Below are positions 16,315-25,322 of a stretch of DNA of 64,000 bases, piece by piece. Below the pieces are notes generated by a model, which was given only the letters and a program-made list of their open reading frames with translations, made no database searches and was not told the origin of the DNA. The position numbers and the translations under genes were made by a program. Positions within the stretch are counted from its first letter, which is position 1. Each line of letters begins with the position of its first letter. The DNA is taken from NCBI RefSeq assembly GCF_003660445.1, contig NZ_QZVQ01000001.1, forward strand, positions 1 through 64,000, written 5' to 3'. Source of the stretch: Croceibacterium ferulae. GTDB taxonomy: Bacteria; Pseudomonadota; Alphaproteobacteria; Sphingomonadales; Sphingomonadaceae.

Positions 16315-18582
16315 ATGACGATGGGACGATCGTGGCTGCTCGCCGCGACAATCGCTGCTGCCCCGGCGCTGGTGGTGGCGCAGCCGGCGCACGCCCAGGC
16401 GTCACCCGCCGCCGTGCCGACAGCCTCGGCAGCCGATGCCCGCCAGCGGGCCGAAGCCTTGGTCGCGCAGATGACCCTCGACGAGAAGATCGCGCTGCTG
16501 CACGGCCTCTTCCCGCCCATGGCAGAGGGCAAGACGGCCGCCGAACTGATCCCGTCGGCGGGACATATCGACAGCGTGCCGAGGCTTGGCATCCCGATCG
16601 TGCGCGAAAGCGACGCATCGCTGGGGGTCGCCAACCAGGTCGAACAGCGCAAGGGCGATGTCGCCACTGCCCTTCCCTCCGCCCTTGCCACCGCTGCGAC
16701 CTTCTCGCCGGAACTGGCGCGTGCTGGAGGCATGATGATCGGGGCCGAGGCCCGCGCGAAGCGCTTCAACGTGTTGCTGGCAGGCGGCGTCAACCTGACG
16801 CGAGATCCCTGGAACGGGCGCAATTTCGAATATTTCGGCGAAGATCCGCTGCTTTCGGGCATGCTCGCCGGCGAACACATCGCCGGGGTCCAGTCGAACA
16901 ACATCGTGTCCACCGTGAAGCACTTCGCACTGAATGCGCAGGAAACCGGGCGCATGGTTGCCGATGCGCAGATCGATGAAGCCGCCTTCCGCATGAGCGA
17001 CCTGCTCGCATTCCAGATCGCGATCGAGCGGGGGCAGCCGGGATCGGTGATGTGCGCCTACAACAAGGTCAACGGAGACTGGTCGTGCGAGAACGACTTC
17101 CTGCTCAACCAGGTGCTGAAGCGTGACTGGGGCTATCGCGGCTGGGTGATGAGCGACTGGGGCGGCGTCCATTCAACCGCCAAGGCGGCAAATGCAGGTC
17201 TCGACCAGCAATCGGGGCAGGAACTCGACAGGGCGGAGTATTTCGGGGCCCCGCTGAAAGCAGCTGTGGAGCGCGAGGAGGTGCCGGTGGCGCGGATCGA
17301 CGACATGGTCGCCCGCTATCTGACCGGCCTGATCGGAAGTGGCGCGTTCGACACGTCGGTGCCCGCATCCGCACAGGTTCCGGACTACGCCCGCAATGCC
17401 GGCGTCGCGCAGCAGGCGGCGGAGGCGGGCATTGTCCTGCTGAAGAACGAAGGCGGAGTGCTGCCGCTGGCCCGGACGGCGAAACGCATCCTCCTGATCG
17501 GCGGGGCCGCCGATCGCGGTGTGCTCTCCGGCGGCGGATCCAGCCAGGTGCGCTCAGTAGGCGGCGCGCCGGTGGAGATCCCGCTGGCCTATGGCCCTGC
17601 CGCTTCTTTCGTGCGCATCACCTACCATGCCTCCTCCCCGCTTGCCGCTTTGCGCGAGGCGCTGCCCGGCGTGCAGATCGACTATGTCGACGGCCGCAAC
17701 CTGAACGAGACCCTGGCGGCGGCACGGGCGGCGGACCTGGCGATCATCTTCGCGACGCAGTGGACGACGGAAGCGCAGGATGCGCCCGACCTGCGCCTGC
17801 CGGATCATCAGGATGCGCTGATTGCAATGGTGGCCGAGGCGCAGCCGAACATGGTGGCCGTGATGGAGACCGGCGGGCCGGTGCTGATGCCGTGGGTCGA
17901 TCGCGTGCCCGCGATCGTGCAGGCGTGGTATCCGGGCCAGCGCGGGGGTGAAGCGATCGCCAATGTCCTTACCGGGCGGGTCAATCCGTCGGGCCGCTTG
18001 CCGATCACCTTCCCCGCAACCGCCTCCCAGCCGCCACGCCCCACCCCGGTGGGGCTGGACACACTCTCCTCGCTGGAGGCACAGGCGGCGGCCAACCCGG
18101 CGAATGTCAGCGATTACCAGCTTTCCAGCTTCCCGGTCACCTACGGTGAAGGGGCCGATGTCGGTTACCGCTGGTACGAGAAGAGCGGGCAGCGGCCGCT
18201 GTTCCCGTTCGGGCACGGCCTCAGCTACACCAGCTTTGCCTACAGCGATGCCACCGTCATGGGCGGTGATGGGCTGTCGGTCACGGTGGATGTGTCGAAC
18301 ACCGGCACACGACCGGGCGCGGACGTCCCGCAGCTCTACGTGACGCGGGAAGGCAGCGACGCGCCGATGCGGCTTGCCGCGTTCCAGCGCATCGAGCTGT
18401 CGCCGGGCGAGACGAAGCGGGTGACGCTGACGGCCGAGCCGCGCATCATCGCGGATTACGATGTGCAGCAGCCCGGCTGGCACATCCGCCCTGGCCGGTA
18501 TCGCGTGGCCATCGCCCGCAACGCCGAGGATCGGGCAATGGAGATGGTCACGCAGTTGGACGAGGCGCGCATGAAGCCGTGA
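16315..18582 (+). CDS. Periplasmic glycoside hydrolase family 3 (beta-glucosidase type)
   Basis: This 755-residue protein begins with a signal peptide ending 'AQPAHAQA'. The GH3 TIM-barrel domain contains 'MTLDEKIALLHG', 'TVKHFALNAQE' and the nucleophile region 'GWVMSDWGGVHST' (Asp about residue 281). The alpha/beta sandwich domain has 'GIVLLKNEGGVLPL'. A C-terminal fibronectin-III-like domain starts near 'LSVTVDVSNTGTRPG'. This is the full BglX-like arrangement for releasing glucose from beta-linked oligosaccharides in the periplasm. GGGAAGG precedes ATG 16315. The gene is divergent from the TonB receptor operon and ends 12 bp from the GH16 gene on the other strand. Exact linkage specificity is not visible. 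Confidence 0.92.
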   Translation: MTMGRSWLLAATIAAAPALVVAQPAHAQASPAAVPTASAADARQRAEALVAQMTLDEKIALLHGLFPPMAEGKTAAELIPSAGHIDSVPRLGIPIVRESDASLGVANQVEQRKGDVATALPSALATAATFSPELARAGGMMIGAEARAKRFNVLLAGGVNLTRDPWNGRNFEYFGEDPLLSGMLAGEHIAGVQSNNIVSTVKHFALNAQETGRMVADAQIDEAAFRMSDLLAFQIAIERGQPGSVMCAYNKVNGDWSCENDFLLNQVLKRDWGYRGWVMSDWGGVHSTAKAANAGLDQQSGQELDRAEYFGAPLKAAVEREEVPVARIDDMVARYLTGLIGSGAFDTSVPASAQVPDYARNAGVAQQAAEAGIVLLKNEGGVLPLARTAKRILLIGGAADRGVLSGGGSSQVRSVGGAPVEIPLAYGPAASFVRITYHASSPLAALREALPGVQIDYVDGRNLNETLAAARAADLAIIFATQWTTEAQDAPDLRLPDHQDALIAMVAEAQPNMVAVMETGGPVLMPWVDRVPAIVQAWYPGQRGGEAIANVLTGRVNPSGRLPITFPATASQPPRPTPVGLDTLSSLEAQAAANPANVSDYQLSSFPVTYGEGADVGYRWYEKSGQRPLFPFGHGLSYTSFAYSDATVMGGDGLSVTVDVSNTGTRPGADVPQLYVTREGSDAPMRLAAFQRIELSPGETKRVTLTAEPRIIADYDVQQPGWHIRPGRYRVAIARNAEDRAMEMVTQLDEARMKP

Positions 18583-18594
18583 TGGCGATAGCCG

Positions 18595-19494
18595 TCACGG
18601 CTCCCGCGCCCAGTGGCGGACATGATCGACCTTCATAGCCTGGGGGAAGGCACTGTCATCGACCCCCTTCTGCCCGCCCCAATCGCCACCGACCGCGACA
18701 TTCAGGATGAGGTCGAACGGCCGGGTGAATGGCCATGCTGCGTGGCCGCCCGGCTGATCGTTCCTGACCTGCATGAAACCGCGTCCGTCAACGCCGATAG
18801 TGATTGCATCGGGCTGCCAGTCGAGCTGGTAGCTGTGCATGGCGGTGCAGGCGTCCGGCACCAGCGTTTCCGCGCCGCGCTGGGTGCCTTTCGCATGGTT
18901 GAAAGCGCCGGTGTGCAGTGTGCCGAGGACGACACCGGGGTTCATGCCGACCATCTCCATGATGTCGATCTCGCCCTGCTCCGGCCAGGTTCCCCCTTGC
19001 GGCAGCATCCAGATCGCGGGCCATATCCCTCGTCCGCACGGCAGCTGCGCGCGTATCTCGTAGAAGCCGAAGCCGAGCGGCTGCTGCGTCACGAGCTTGG
19101 CGGAACTGTAGGCCTGCCCGCCATGATCGGGCAGGTTGTCCAGTGTCTCGCGCCGCGCTTCGATGATCAGCAGGCCGTCCTCGGTTCGGGCGTTCTCCGG
19201 CCGGCCGGCAGAGTAATATTGCAGCTCGTTATTGTACCAGCCGACCTTGTTGCGGGACACGTCGTACCGCCATTTGTCGCGGTCGATCGCAGCTCCGCCG
19301 AATTCGTCGGCAAAGCTCGGTTCTCCCCGCGGCGCAGTCATGGCCATGTCGACGCCGTAATTGCTGGCGCCAAGGCCGGTGCTGGAGACAACCTGTCCGT
19401 CCGATGACCCAGCACCGCCGCGATCCTGCGGGGCACATCCTGTTGTCGCGGTTCCTGCAAGCAGCATGGCGACAGCAATTGCGAAGCACCTCAT
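18595..19494 (-). CDS. GH16 family beta-glucanase, lipoprotein
   Basis: This 299-residue enzyme carries a lipoprotein signal with lipobox 'TATTGC', so it should be membrane-anchored. The GH16 fold is shown by 'EPSFADEFGGAAIDRDKWRYD', 'YYSAGRPENARTEDGLLII', 'YSSAKLVTQQPLGFGFYE' and the catalytic motif 'GEIDIMEMVG', in which the outer glutamates are nucleophile and acid/base. GH16 members of this shape are endo-beta-1,3- or 1,3-1,4-glucanases (laminarinase/lichenase type). Together with the GH3 enzyme it could depolymerise a beta-glucan. The next gene upstream on this strand (beta-helix protein) ends 55 bp away, and the two may be co-transcribed. Confidence 0.92.
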   Translation of the reverse strand: MRCFAIAVAMLLAGTATTGCAPQDRGGAGSSDGQVVSSTGLGASNYGVDMAMTAPRGEPSFADEFGGAAIDRDKWRYDVSRNKVGWYNNELQYYSAGRPENARTEDGLLIIEARRETLDNLPDHGGQAYSSAKLVTQQPLGFGFYEIRAQLPCGRGIWPAIWMLPQGGTWPEQGEIDIMEMVGMNPGVVLGTLHTGAFNHAKGTQRGAETLVPDACTAMHSYQLDWQPDAITIGVDGRGFMQVRNDQPGGHAAWPFTRPFDLILNVAVGGDWGGQKGVDDSAFPQAMKVDHVRHWAREP

Positions 19495-19548
19495 GGTCGT
19501 TCCTTCTTCATGATCCTGGCGACCCTCACCTTCGTGATCGCGTCCATT

Positions 19549-21306
19549 TCAGGGATAGCGGGTCAGCGTCTGGCGCACGGCCCCGGGCTTCGCCGCTGCA
19601 CCGCGATCGTTCACGAGGTGGGCGATCGTCCCCATTCCGCCGCCGAGCGAGATCGTGGTGACATTCTCGAAACTGACGCCTGCGACCCGCGGCGCCTCTA
19701 CCGCGCTTTCCAGCACGATGGACGGATCGGCCGTGAAGTTGGCGTAGATACCCATGCCGACCGCCCGGTGGCGGCGCACATGATCGGCGACCTTGTACGC
19801 CGCCCAGCCACGTGTCGCGCCGGCCATGTAGCTGGCTTGGTCCGGCGGGTCGTAGGGCAGTTCGTTCTGGTAGAAGAACGTGCGGCCGTTCTCGCCATTC
19901 CACAACGTCTGGTACTTCTGGAGATGTTCCACGAACAGACCGTACATGGTGACGGCATTGCCGTTGACGACCAGCCCTTGCGACCCGGTGCTTTCGTCGC
20001 AGCCGACATGGACCCGTCCCCCCGGGCGGTCGCCATGATCGGCACGCCAGATCCACAGATGATCGCCCAACACGTGGTTGCTGTTGATCTCGATGCAGGT
20101 TTCCGCCCGCCCGACCGCCGCACCACCGACCCGAACATACAGATCCGCCAGCAAGCTGGGGTCGCCTTCGTGGCTGCGCGTCGATCCTTGCGGGCCGACC
20201 TCCATCAGCAGCCGCGATGCCTCCGGCCCGGCATCCAGGAACACCCCCGCTACCGTGACGCCGGACACGTCATCGACCGCGATCAGCGTCGTGCCTCCCT
20301 CCGCCAGCAGGGTGGCGAGACCCAGTCCGAGCACGATCGTACCGGGGCGGGTCACCCGGAGCGGTTCTGCGAGTCGATAAATGCCCGGCGTCAGCAGCAG
20401 ATGCCGTCCTGCGGCAAGCGCGGCATTCATCTCGCTGACCGATGTCCCGGGTCGGGCGACGAGGAACCGCGACAGCGGAATAACATCGCCTTTCGGGCTC
20501 GCATCCGTCCAGCTCGGCCCGCTCGCATCATGGCGCAAGGCGGGCCGGAACACCGCCCATGTGCCGTCGGGCTCGACAAACAGGAACGGCTTCTCGCGCA
20601 GGACAGGCACATCGGGCAGCGTCGTGTAAGGCGGTTCTGGAAAACTTGTGGCAGGGGCGCCGGGAACGCCCATGAACATCATGTTCCAGTTCGCACCATC
20701 CCAGCCGCCAATCCGGCTGCTGCGAGTGAACCATTGCTGCTGCGTGCCGGAGCGGATCGTGCCGTCGATCCTGCAATCGGCCAGGAAGCCCCCGCTCGAC
20801 CAGCCACCGTCATCGAGGGCGAGGTCTCCCGTCAGGTGCATCCGCCGGTACGATGCCGCCTGTGAAACGGCCCAGCGATCGGCACCGTCGGGCGGGCGCA
20901 CGGCCAGGTTTTCGGTACCCCGCCAGAAATTGGTGAGCGCCCTACCCCCGGCCCAGTCCGCTTCTGCGTGAACATGGCCGATCACCGTCGTGTCACCTGG
21001 CAGCCGACCCAGCCCGGCGATCTGCGTGAAAAAGCCGACATTGATCTCCAGCCGGTGTTCGGCGGGCAGCAGCAGGATGGCGTAGCGTTGATCGGTGAAG
21101 TGTGCGCGCTCCTGCTCCCGATGGATCGCGTCTATGCGGGCCTGCATCTCCGCAGGCCGCGCGGGATCGACGATCAGCACGTTCGGGCCGAAGTCCGGAA
21201 GCGATGGCGCGGCCTTTACCCGCGTTGTCGCCGCAAGGCCGATCCCGGCCATGCCGGCCAGCACTGATCGCCTTGAAGCGTGACTGCCCTTCGAGTTCTC
21301 TGCCAT
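19549..21306 (-). CDS. Tat-exported right-handed beta-helix protein
   Basis: This 585-residue protein starts with a twin-arginine signal ('SRRSVLAGMAGIGLAATT'). The body reads as a right-handed parallel beta-helix: 'LLLTPGIYRLAEPLRVTRPG', 'GLGLATLLAEGGTTLIAVDDVSG' and 'VTVAGVFLDAGPE' are ladder-like turns. A distinctive later block has 'WIWRADHG', 'LVVNGNAVTMYGLFVEHLQK' and 'QTLWNGENGRTFFYQNELPY'. From memory, the same block occurs in large actinobacterial proteins annotated with coagulation factor 5/8 domains. Such folds are typical of polysaccharide lyases and hydrolases. Location beside GH16 and GH3 supports a carbohydrate role, but I cannot assign a family number or catalytic residues. 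Confidence 0.75.
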   Translation of the reverse strand: MAENSKGSHASRRSVLAGMAGIGLAATTRVKAAPSLPDFGPNVLIVDPARPAEMQARIDAIHREQERAHFTDQRYAILLLPAEHRLEINVGFFTQIAGLGRLPGDTTVIGHVHAEADWAGGRALTNFWRGTENLAVRPPDGADRWAVSQAASYRRMHLTGDLALDDGGWSSGGFLADCRIDGTIRSGTQQQWFTRSSRIGGWDGANWNMMFMGVPGAPATSFPEPPYTTLPDVPVLREKPFLFVEPDGTWAVFRPALRHDASGPSWTDASPKGDVIPLSRFLVARPGTSVSEMNAALAAGRHLLLTPGIYRLAEPLRVTRPGTIVLGLGLATLLAEGGTTLIAVDDVSGVTVAGVFLDAGPEASRLLMEVGPQGSTRSHEGDPSLLADLYVRVGGAAVGRAETCIEINSNHVLGDHLWIWRADHGDRPGGRVHVGCDESTGSQGLVVNGNAVTMYGLFVEHLQKYQTLWNGENGRTFFYQNELPYDPPDQASYMAGATRGWAAYKVADHVRRHRAVGMGIYANFTADPSIVLESAVEAPRVAGVSFENVTTISLGGGMGTIAHLVNDRGAAAKPGAVRQTLTRYP

Positions 21307-21400
21307 TCATCCCTCTCGCTTTTTTCGATCTTTCTACTCCGCCGGCATGGATCGGCAACCCGCTGCCGCCCTGTCGCCGGATTGATCTTACGGCGGAAAC

Positions 21401-22207
21401 ATGCGGCCAATCGGCAAGCTGGCGCATGCTGCTACACGAAGCGTCGTGCACAACGATTCATTGCCCGAGCGGCTCGCCCGCAACTTGCCAGCGCCTGATT
21501 GGACACCGCCGGAGGATGTCGCGCATCCGCCATACGCCTTCATGGCACTGGGCGCGCTGGCCGCGGCCGTGCTGGTGGTGACCGCAACCGGCGCAACATT
21601 GGCGCACGGGGCGCAGTTCGGCTTCGATCGCGCCATCCTGCTGGCCTTGCGCACGCCCGACGATCTTGCGGTGCCTGCCGGCCCCGGCTGGCTGCGGCAG
21701 GTCATGGTGGATGTGACCGCACTTGGCGGCAGAACGGTGCTGACGATTGCGGTGCTGCTGGCAGTCGGCTTCCTGCTGGCGATCCGGCGCCCGTTCTCCG
21801 CGGCGCTGGTTGCCGCCGGCACGGTGAGCGGATCGGTGGCGGTGCAGATCGGCAAGCGGCTGGTCGGGCGGGAGCGTCCGGCACTGATCGACCATCTGGT
21901 CGAAGTCGGCTCCGCCAGCTTCCCCAGCGCCCATGCCGCGAACAGCGCGATCATCTACCTGACGCTGGCACTGACGATCATGCAGATCATCCCGCGTCCC
22001 TCCGTCCGCTGGTACCTGTCCGGCGCGACAATCGCGCTGGTGCTGCTGATCGGCACCAGCCGGGTCTATCTGGGCGTGCACTGGCCGAGCGACGTGCTCG
22101 CCGGATGGGCGGCCGGGGCGCTGTGGGCGCTGGCCTGGTGGGCCTTTGGCTCCTGGCTCCGACTGCGCCGCACGATCCGTGACGATCGTAACCGTTGCGA
22201 AGTATGA
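21401..22207 (+). CDS. PAP2 family membrane phosphatase
   Basis: This 268-residue polytopic membrane protein has the three phosphatase motifs of the PAP2 superfamily: 'KRLVGRERP', 'SFPSAHAANS' (PSAH, where PSGH is commoner) and 'SRVYLGVHWPSDVLAG' with the catalytic histidine. About six helices can be seen. Such enzymes dephosphorylate lipid phosphates such as undecaprenyl or phosphatidyl phosphates at the membrane. The ATG at 21401 has only a weak GGAAA upstream; a GTG at about 21443 is an alternative. The stop lies inside the start region of the next gene. Confidence 0.88.
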   Translation: MRPIGKLAHAATRSVVHNDSLPERLARNLPAPDWTPPEDVAHPPYAFMALGALAAAVLVVTATGATLAHGAQFGFDRAILLALRTPDDLAVPAGPGWLRQVMVDVTALGGRTVLTIAVLLAVGFLLAIRRPFSAALVAAGTVSGSVAVQIGKRLVGRERPALIDHLVEVGSASFPSAHAANSAIIYLTLALTIMQIIPRPSVRWYLSGATIALVLLIGTSRVYLGVHWPSDVLAGWAAGALWALAWWAFGSWLRLRRTIRDDRNRCEV

Positions 22208-23363
22208 AGGCGCAGCGCGCCACCGTAGGATCTCGGGCATATCGTTCGAACAACCCGTCGTGATCGTTGGCGGCGGTATCGCCGGTCTTGCCCTGGCGCG
22301 TACCCTCAGGATGCGTGGGCTGCCGCACCTTGTGCTCGAACGGCGGCGCCTGCCGGCGGATGGCGGGCTGGCGATCAACCTGCCGGGCAACGCAATTCAG
22401 GCTCTGGCCGAGCTGGACCTGCGCGAGCAGATCGAGCAGGCCGGCCACCCGATCGGCCGCCGCGAATACCGGACATCCGCGGACCGGTTGCTCTTCGCGG
22501 TGGACGAGGATCGCTTCTGGGGCGAAGCGCTGCGGCCACGCAGCCTGCGCCGCTCTGACCTGCTGGCCATGCTGGGCGACGGCATGCCGGAAGAGACGAT
22601 CCGCCGCGGGGCCATCGTCCGCTCGGTCGTGCCGGATGCTCGGGGCCCGCTCCTGTCCTTGAAGGACAACACGACCATCGCCAGCAGCCTGGTGGTGGGT
22701 GCCGATGGCGTACATTCGCTGGTGCGGCGCCAGATGTTCGATACGGCCGCGGGCACCGCTCCAGCCCTGCTGGCACAGGCGAGCTGGCGCTTCATGGCCC
22801 CCAATCCGGGGGTGCGCTGCTGGACCGTCTGGGCCGATGCTGCCGGTATGGTGCTGCTCATGCCGATCAGCGAATCCGAAGTGTATGGCTGGGCAGCCGT
22901 CACTGCCCCCGTCCAATCGGGCCGGGGGGTCGAGGCTCTGCTGGACATGGCGGCAAATCTTCCCTGTCGCGTGCGGAACACGATCCTGGATGCTGTTGCC
23001 AGCCCCGAGACCCTGCATCACTCGCCGCTGGAGGATGTGCGCCTGTCCCGGTGGCAGGGTAGCGGGATGGTGCTGATCGGGGATGCGGCGCATGCCACCG
23101 CGCCGGTCTGGGCGCAGGGCGCCGCGCTGGGAATGGAGGACGCCATCAGCCTTGGCGACCTGCTGTCATCCTCGCCCGACATCCCGGCCACCCTGGCCGC
23201 GTTCGAGGCATTGCGTCGCCCCAGGGTCGCCCATGTGCAGCGCATGACCGACAGGATGTCCCGCGCGGCGCGCCTCCCGCCATTGCTCAGGAACATGCTG
23301 CTGCCATTCCTCGGCCCCAGAAGTTACCGGCAGACTTACGAGCCGCTCAGGCGTTCGGCCTGA
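22179..23363 (+). CDS. FAD-dependent monooxygenase
   Basis: This protein of about 394 residues is a group A flavin monooxygenase. Its landmarks are the N-terminal 'VVIVGGGIAGLALARTL', the middle 'LVVGADGVHSLVRR' (GD-like motif) and 'VLIGDAAHATAPVWAQGAALGMED' which binds FAD ribityl and phosphate. Enzymes of this class hydroxylate aromatic or related compounds using NAD(P)H. The start is uncertain: GTG 22179 is taken here because it overlaps the phosphatase end, but no good ribosome binding site is visible, and a TTG at 22146 or a GTG close to the FAD motif are also possible. The substrate is unknown. Confidence 0.87.
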   Translation: MTIVTVAKYEGAARHRRISGISFEQPVVIVGGGIAGLALARTLRMRGLPHLVLERRRLPADGGLAINLPGNAIQALAELDLREQIEQAGHPIGRREYRTSADRLLFAVDEDRFWGEALRPRSLRRSDLLAMLGDGMPEETIRRGAIVRSVVPDARGPLLSLKDNTTIASSLVVGADGVHSLVRRQMFDTAAGTAPALLAQASWRFMAPNPGVRCWTVWADAAGMVLLMPISESEVYGWAAVTAPVQSGRGVEALLDMAANLPCRVRNTILDAVASPETLHHSPLEDVRLSRWQGSGMVLIGDAAHATAPVWAQGAALGMEDAISLGDLLSSSPDIPATLAAFEALRRPRVAHVQRMTDRMSRAARLPPLLRNMLLPFLGPRSYRQTYEPLRRSA

Positions 23364-23396
23364 GAGAGTGACATGTCGATCAAAGGAGTTCCCCCT

Positions 23397-23831
23397 ATGA
23401 AGTGGTTTCACGCTTCCCTGCTTCTCGCCCTCGGCGCCGGGGCCTGCTCAGGTGGCGCGCAGGAAGAGGCAGTTCCCGCTGCCACGCCGTCCGCCGTTGC
23501 CACAGCCGAAAGCCTGGAGCCGGCACCCGCCACGCAGGCGGTGTCGCGCGACGAATGGGTGGGCCGCTGGATCGGAGTCGAGGGGCTGAACCTCACCGTC
23601 ACGAAGCTGGCGGAGGCCGGGCATTACCAGCTGGAAATGCAGTACGGCACGGATGCCGACATGGCCGGAACCTACGAAGGCGTCGGTACGCCGGAAGGCA
23701 TTGCCTTTACCCGGCCCGACGGCGCGCAGGTGCTGCGCGCATCCAGCGGTGACGAGACTGGGCTGAAATATCTCGCCGGCAAGACCGACTGCCTGACAGT
23801 GAAGGACGGCGAAGGCTACTGCCGCCAGTAA
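23397..23831 (+). CDS. Small putative lipoprotein
   Basis: This 144-residue protein has a short signal sequence 'MKWFHASLLLALGAGAC' with a lipobox cysteine at residue 17. An Ala/Pro/Glu-rich linker and a compact domain follow. That domain has 'WVGRWIGVEGLNLTVTKL' and 'GHYQLEMQYGTDADMAGTY', alternating strands that suggest a small beta-barrel. Two later cysteines ('DCLTVKDGEGYC') may form a disulphide. AAGGAG precedes ATG 23397. It follows the monooxygenase by 33 bp. The function is unknown; a lipocalin-like fold is a guess. Confidence 0.75.
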   Translation: MKWFHASLLLALGAGACSGGAQEEAVPAATPSAVATAESLEPAPATQAVSRDEWVGRWIGVEGLNLTVTKLAEAGHYQLEMQYGTDADMAGTYEGVGTPEGIAFTRPDGAQVLRASSGDETGLKYLAGKTDCLTVKDGEGYCRQ

Positions 23832-23856
23832 TGCCGGCTGGCAGATGGCGGCTCCG

Positions 23857-24261
23857 CTAGGCCGTCCTGCCTGCAACAGCGTCGACTAGCGGGCGGATGC
23901 ACCCGGTGGTCGGCGGCTCCTCGGGAACCGGCAGGGAGGCCGCCTCCCGCCAGATCAGCAGCGAGTCCAGCGCCGGGCATAATTGCTGGCCCCAAGCGGT
24001 GAGGTGGTACTCCACCCGCGGCGGGACCTCGTTGTGGATGGTGCGCGCAATCACGCCGTCGCGTTCCAGCTGGCGCAGCTGCTGCGCCAGCATCTTCTGC
24101 GAGATGCCGGGAATTGCCCGCTCCAGCGCGGAGAAGCGCAGCACCTTGCCGCCGAACAGCTGGAACAGGATCACCAGCTTCCAGCGGCCATTCACGATAT
24201 CAATCACGTCCTGCACGCCCTGCGCTGCAGTCGCTGCCGTGTAATCGGGCCGCTTACCCAC
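23857..24261 (-). CDS. HxlR family transcriptional regulator
   Basis: This 134-residue winged-helix protein contains 'VQDVIDIVNGRWKLVILFQL', 'LRFSALERAIPGISQKMLAQ' (recognition helix), 'LRQLERDGVIAR' and the wing 'VPPRVEYHLTAWG', all characteristic of HxlR regulators, many of which sense electrophiles or oxidants. It is divergent from the SDR at 24414, with 152 bp between, and is the obvious candidate regulator for the SDR and the Ohr-hydrolase genes behind it. No cysteine is placed in the DNA-binding part; a single Cys lies in 'TTGCIRPL' near the end and one in 'QQLCPALD'. Confidence 0.9.
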   Translation of the reverse strand: MGKRPDYTAATAAQGVQDVIDIVNGRWKLVILFQLFGGKVLRFSALERAIPGISQKMLAQQLRQLERDGVIARTIHNEVPPRVEYHLTAWGQQLCPALDSLLIWREAASLPVPEEPPTTGCIRPLVDAVAGRTA

Positions 24262-24413
24262 AGGTCAGCTCCTAACCTTTTCGTGCGTTCTTGTGACGGC
24301 CGAGCCGTAGCAGCATCTGGTTGTCCGTCAACAAACCGCAGATGATCTCAAGGAGCTCGATACATGCCGTCATATCACAAGCCCGCCACCGATTACTTCA
24401 GCACAGGGGTAGC

Positions 24414-25205
24414 ATGATGCCCAGGATCGACCCTGCCGAGTTTGCCGGCAAGACCGTCGTCGTCACCGGCGGTACCAAGGGCGCAGGCGCGGCGACGTAC
24501 CGGCGCTTCAGCGAAGCTGGCGCACGCGTGATGACCGCCGCCCGGTCAGGCCGGCCGGACTTCGTCCCGCCCGACCTGTTCGTCCAGGCCGATCTTGGCA
24601 GCGCGGACGGCGTGGCCCTGTTCGCCAGCCGGGTCCTCGAGACGATCGGGGCGCCGGACATCATCGTCCATGTCGTCGGCGGCTCCAGCACACCGGGTGG
24701 CGGCTTTGCCGCGCTGGAGGAAAGCCATTGGATGTCGGAGCTCAACCTGAGCCTGCTCAGCGCCGTGCGGTTGGACAAGGCATTGCTGCCCTCAATGATT
24801 GTGCGGGGGACCGGCGCCGTCGTCCATACCGGATCGATCCAGCGCAAACTGCCGCTGCATGATTCGACCACCGCCTATGCCGCGGCCAAGGCGGCTCTCA
24901 CCGTCTACAGCAAGGCCCTGTCCAAGGAACTCGGCCCCAAGGGGCTGCGTGTCAATGTCGTCTCTCCCGGCTGGATCTTCACCGAAGCGTCGGACGCGCT
25001 GGTGAAGCGCATCGCGCAAAGCTCCGGAGGCAGCGAGGATGACGCCAAGGCCAGCATCCTCGCTTCGCTCGGTGGCATCCCGATCGGCCGCCCCGCCCAG
25101 CCAGAGGAGGTGGCCGAGCTGATCGCCTTTGTCGCTTCCGATCGCGCGGCCGCCATTCATGGCGCGGAATTCACCATCGACGGCGGCACGGTGCCTACCG
25201 TGTAA
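24414..25205 (+). CDS. Short-chain dehydrogenase/reductase
   Basis: This 263-residue SDR shows the cofactor motif 'VVVTGGTKGAGAATYRRF', the 'HVVGGSS' strand in place of NNAG, Ser in 'VVHTGSIQRKLPL', the catalytic 'YAAAKAAL' and the C-terminal 'EFTIDGGTVPTV' typical of classical SDRs. The long open frame begins at 24321, but ATG 24414 is followed by a second ATG and fits the family start. It faces the HxlR regulator and is probably under its control. The substrate is unknown; oxidoreduction of a reactive carbonyl would fit the neighbourhood. Confidence 0.88.
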   Translation: MMPRIDPAEFAGKTVVVTGGTKGAGAATYRRFSEAGARVMTAARSGRPDFVPPDLFVQADLGSADGVALFASRVLETIGAPDIIVHVVGGSSTPGGGFAALEESHWMSELNLSLLSAVRLDKALLPSMIVRGTGAVVHTGSIQRKLPLHDSTTAYAAAKAALTVYSKALSKELGPKGLRVNVVSPGWIFTEASDALVKRIAQSSGGSEDDAKASILASLGGIPIGRPAQPEEVAELIAFVASDRAAAIHGAEFTIDGGTVPTV

Positions 25206-25221
25206 TCATCTGGCGCGGCGT

Positions 25222-25244
25222 CTCCGGGCCTCTCGGGCCCGGAG
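25222..25244 (+). terminator. GC-rich hairpin after the SDR gene
   Basis: A perfect nine-base stem, CTCCGGGCC and GGCCCGGAG, with a five-base loop begins 16 bases after the SDR stop. It is followed by TAAAAAAG rather than a T run on the plus strand, so it does not meet the rule for an intrinsic terminator. It may stabilise the 3' end of the SDR message. Confidence 0.4.
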
Positions 25245-25322
25245 TAAAAAAGACACTGGACAAAGCTAAAAGATATCGCAATATGTGTTATGGCAACACA
25301 CATACGGGTAAGAAGGAGCGAC

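Noticed and set aside
25222-25244. Classical intrinsic terminator after the SDR
   Set aside because: The run following the stem is A-rich on the coding strand, so the required U tract is absent; kept only as a hairpin.
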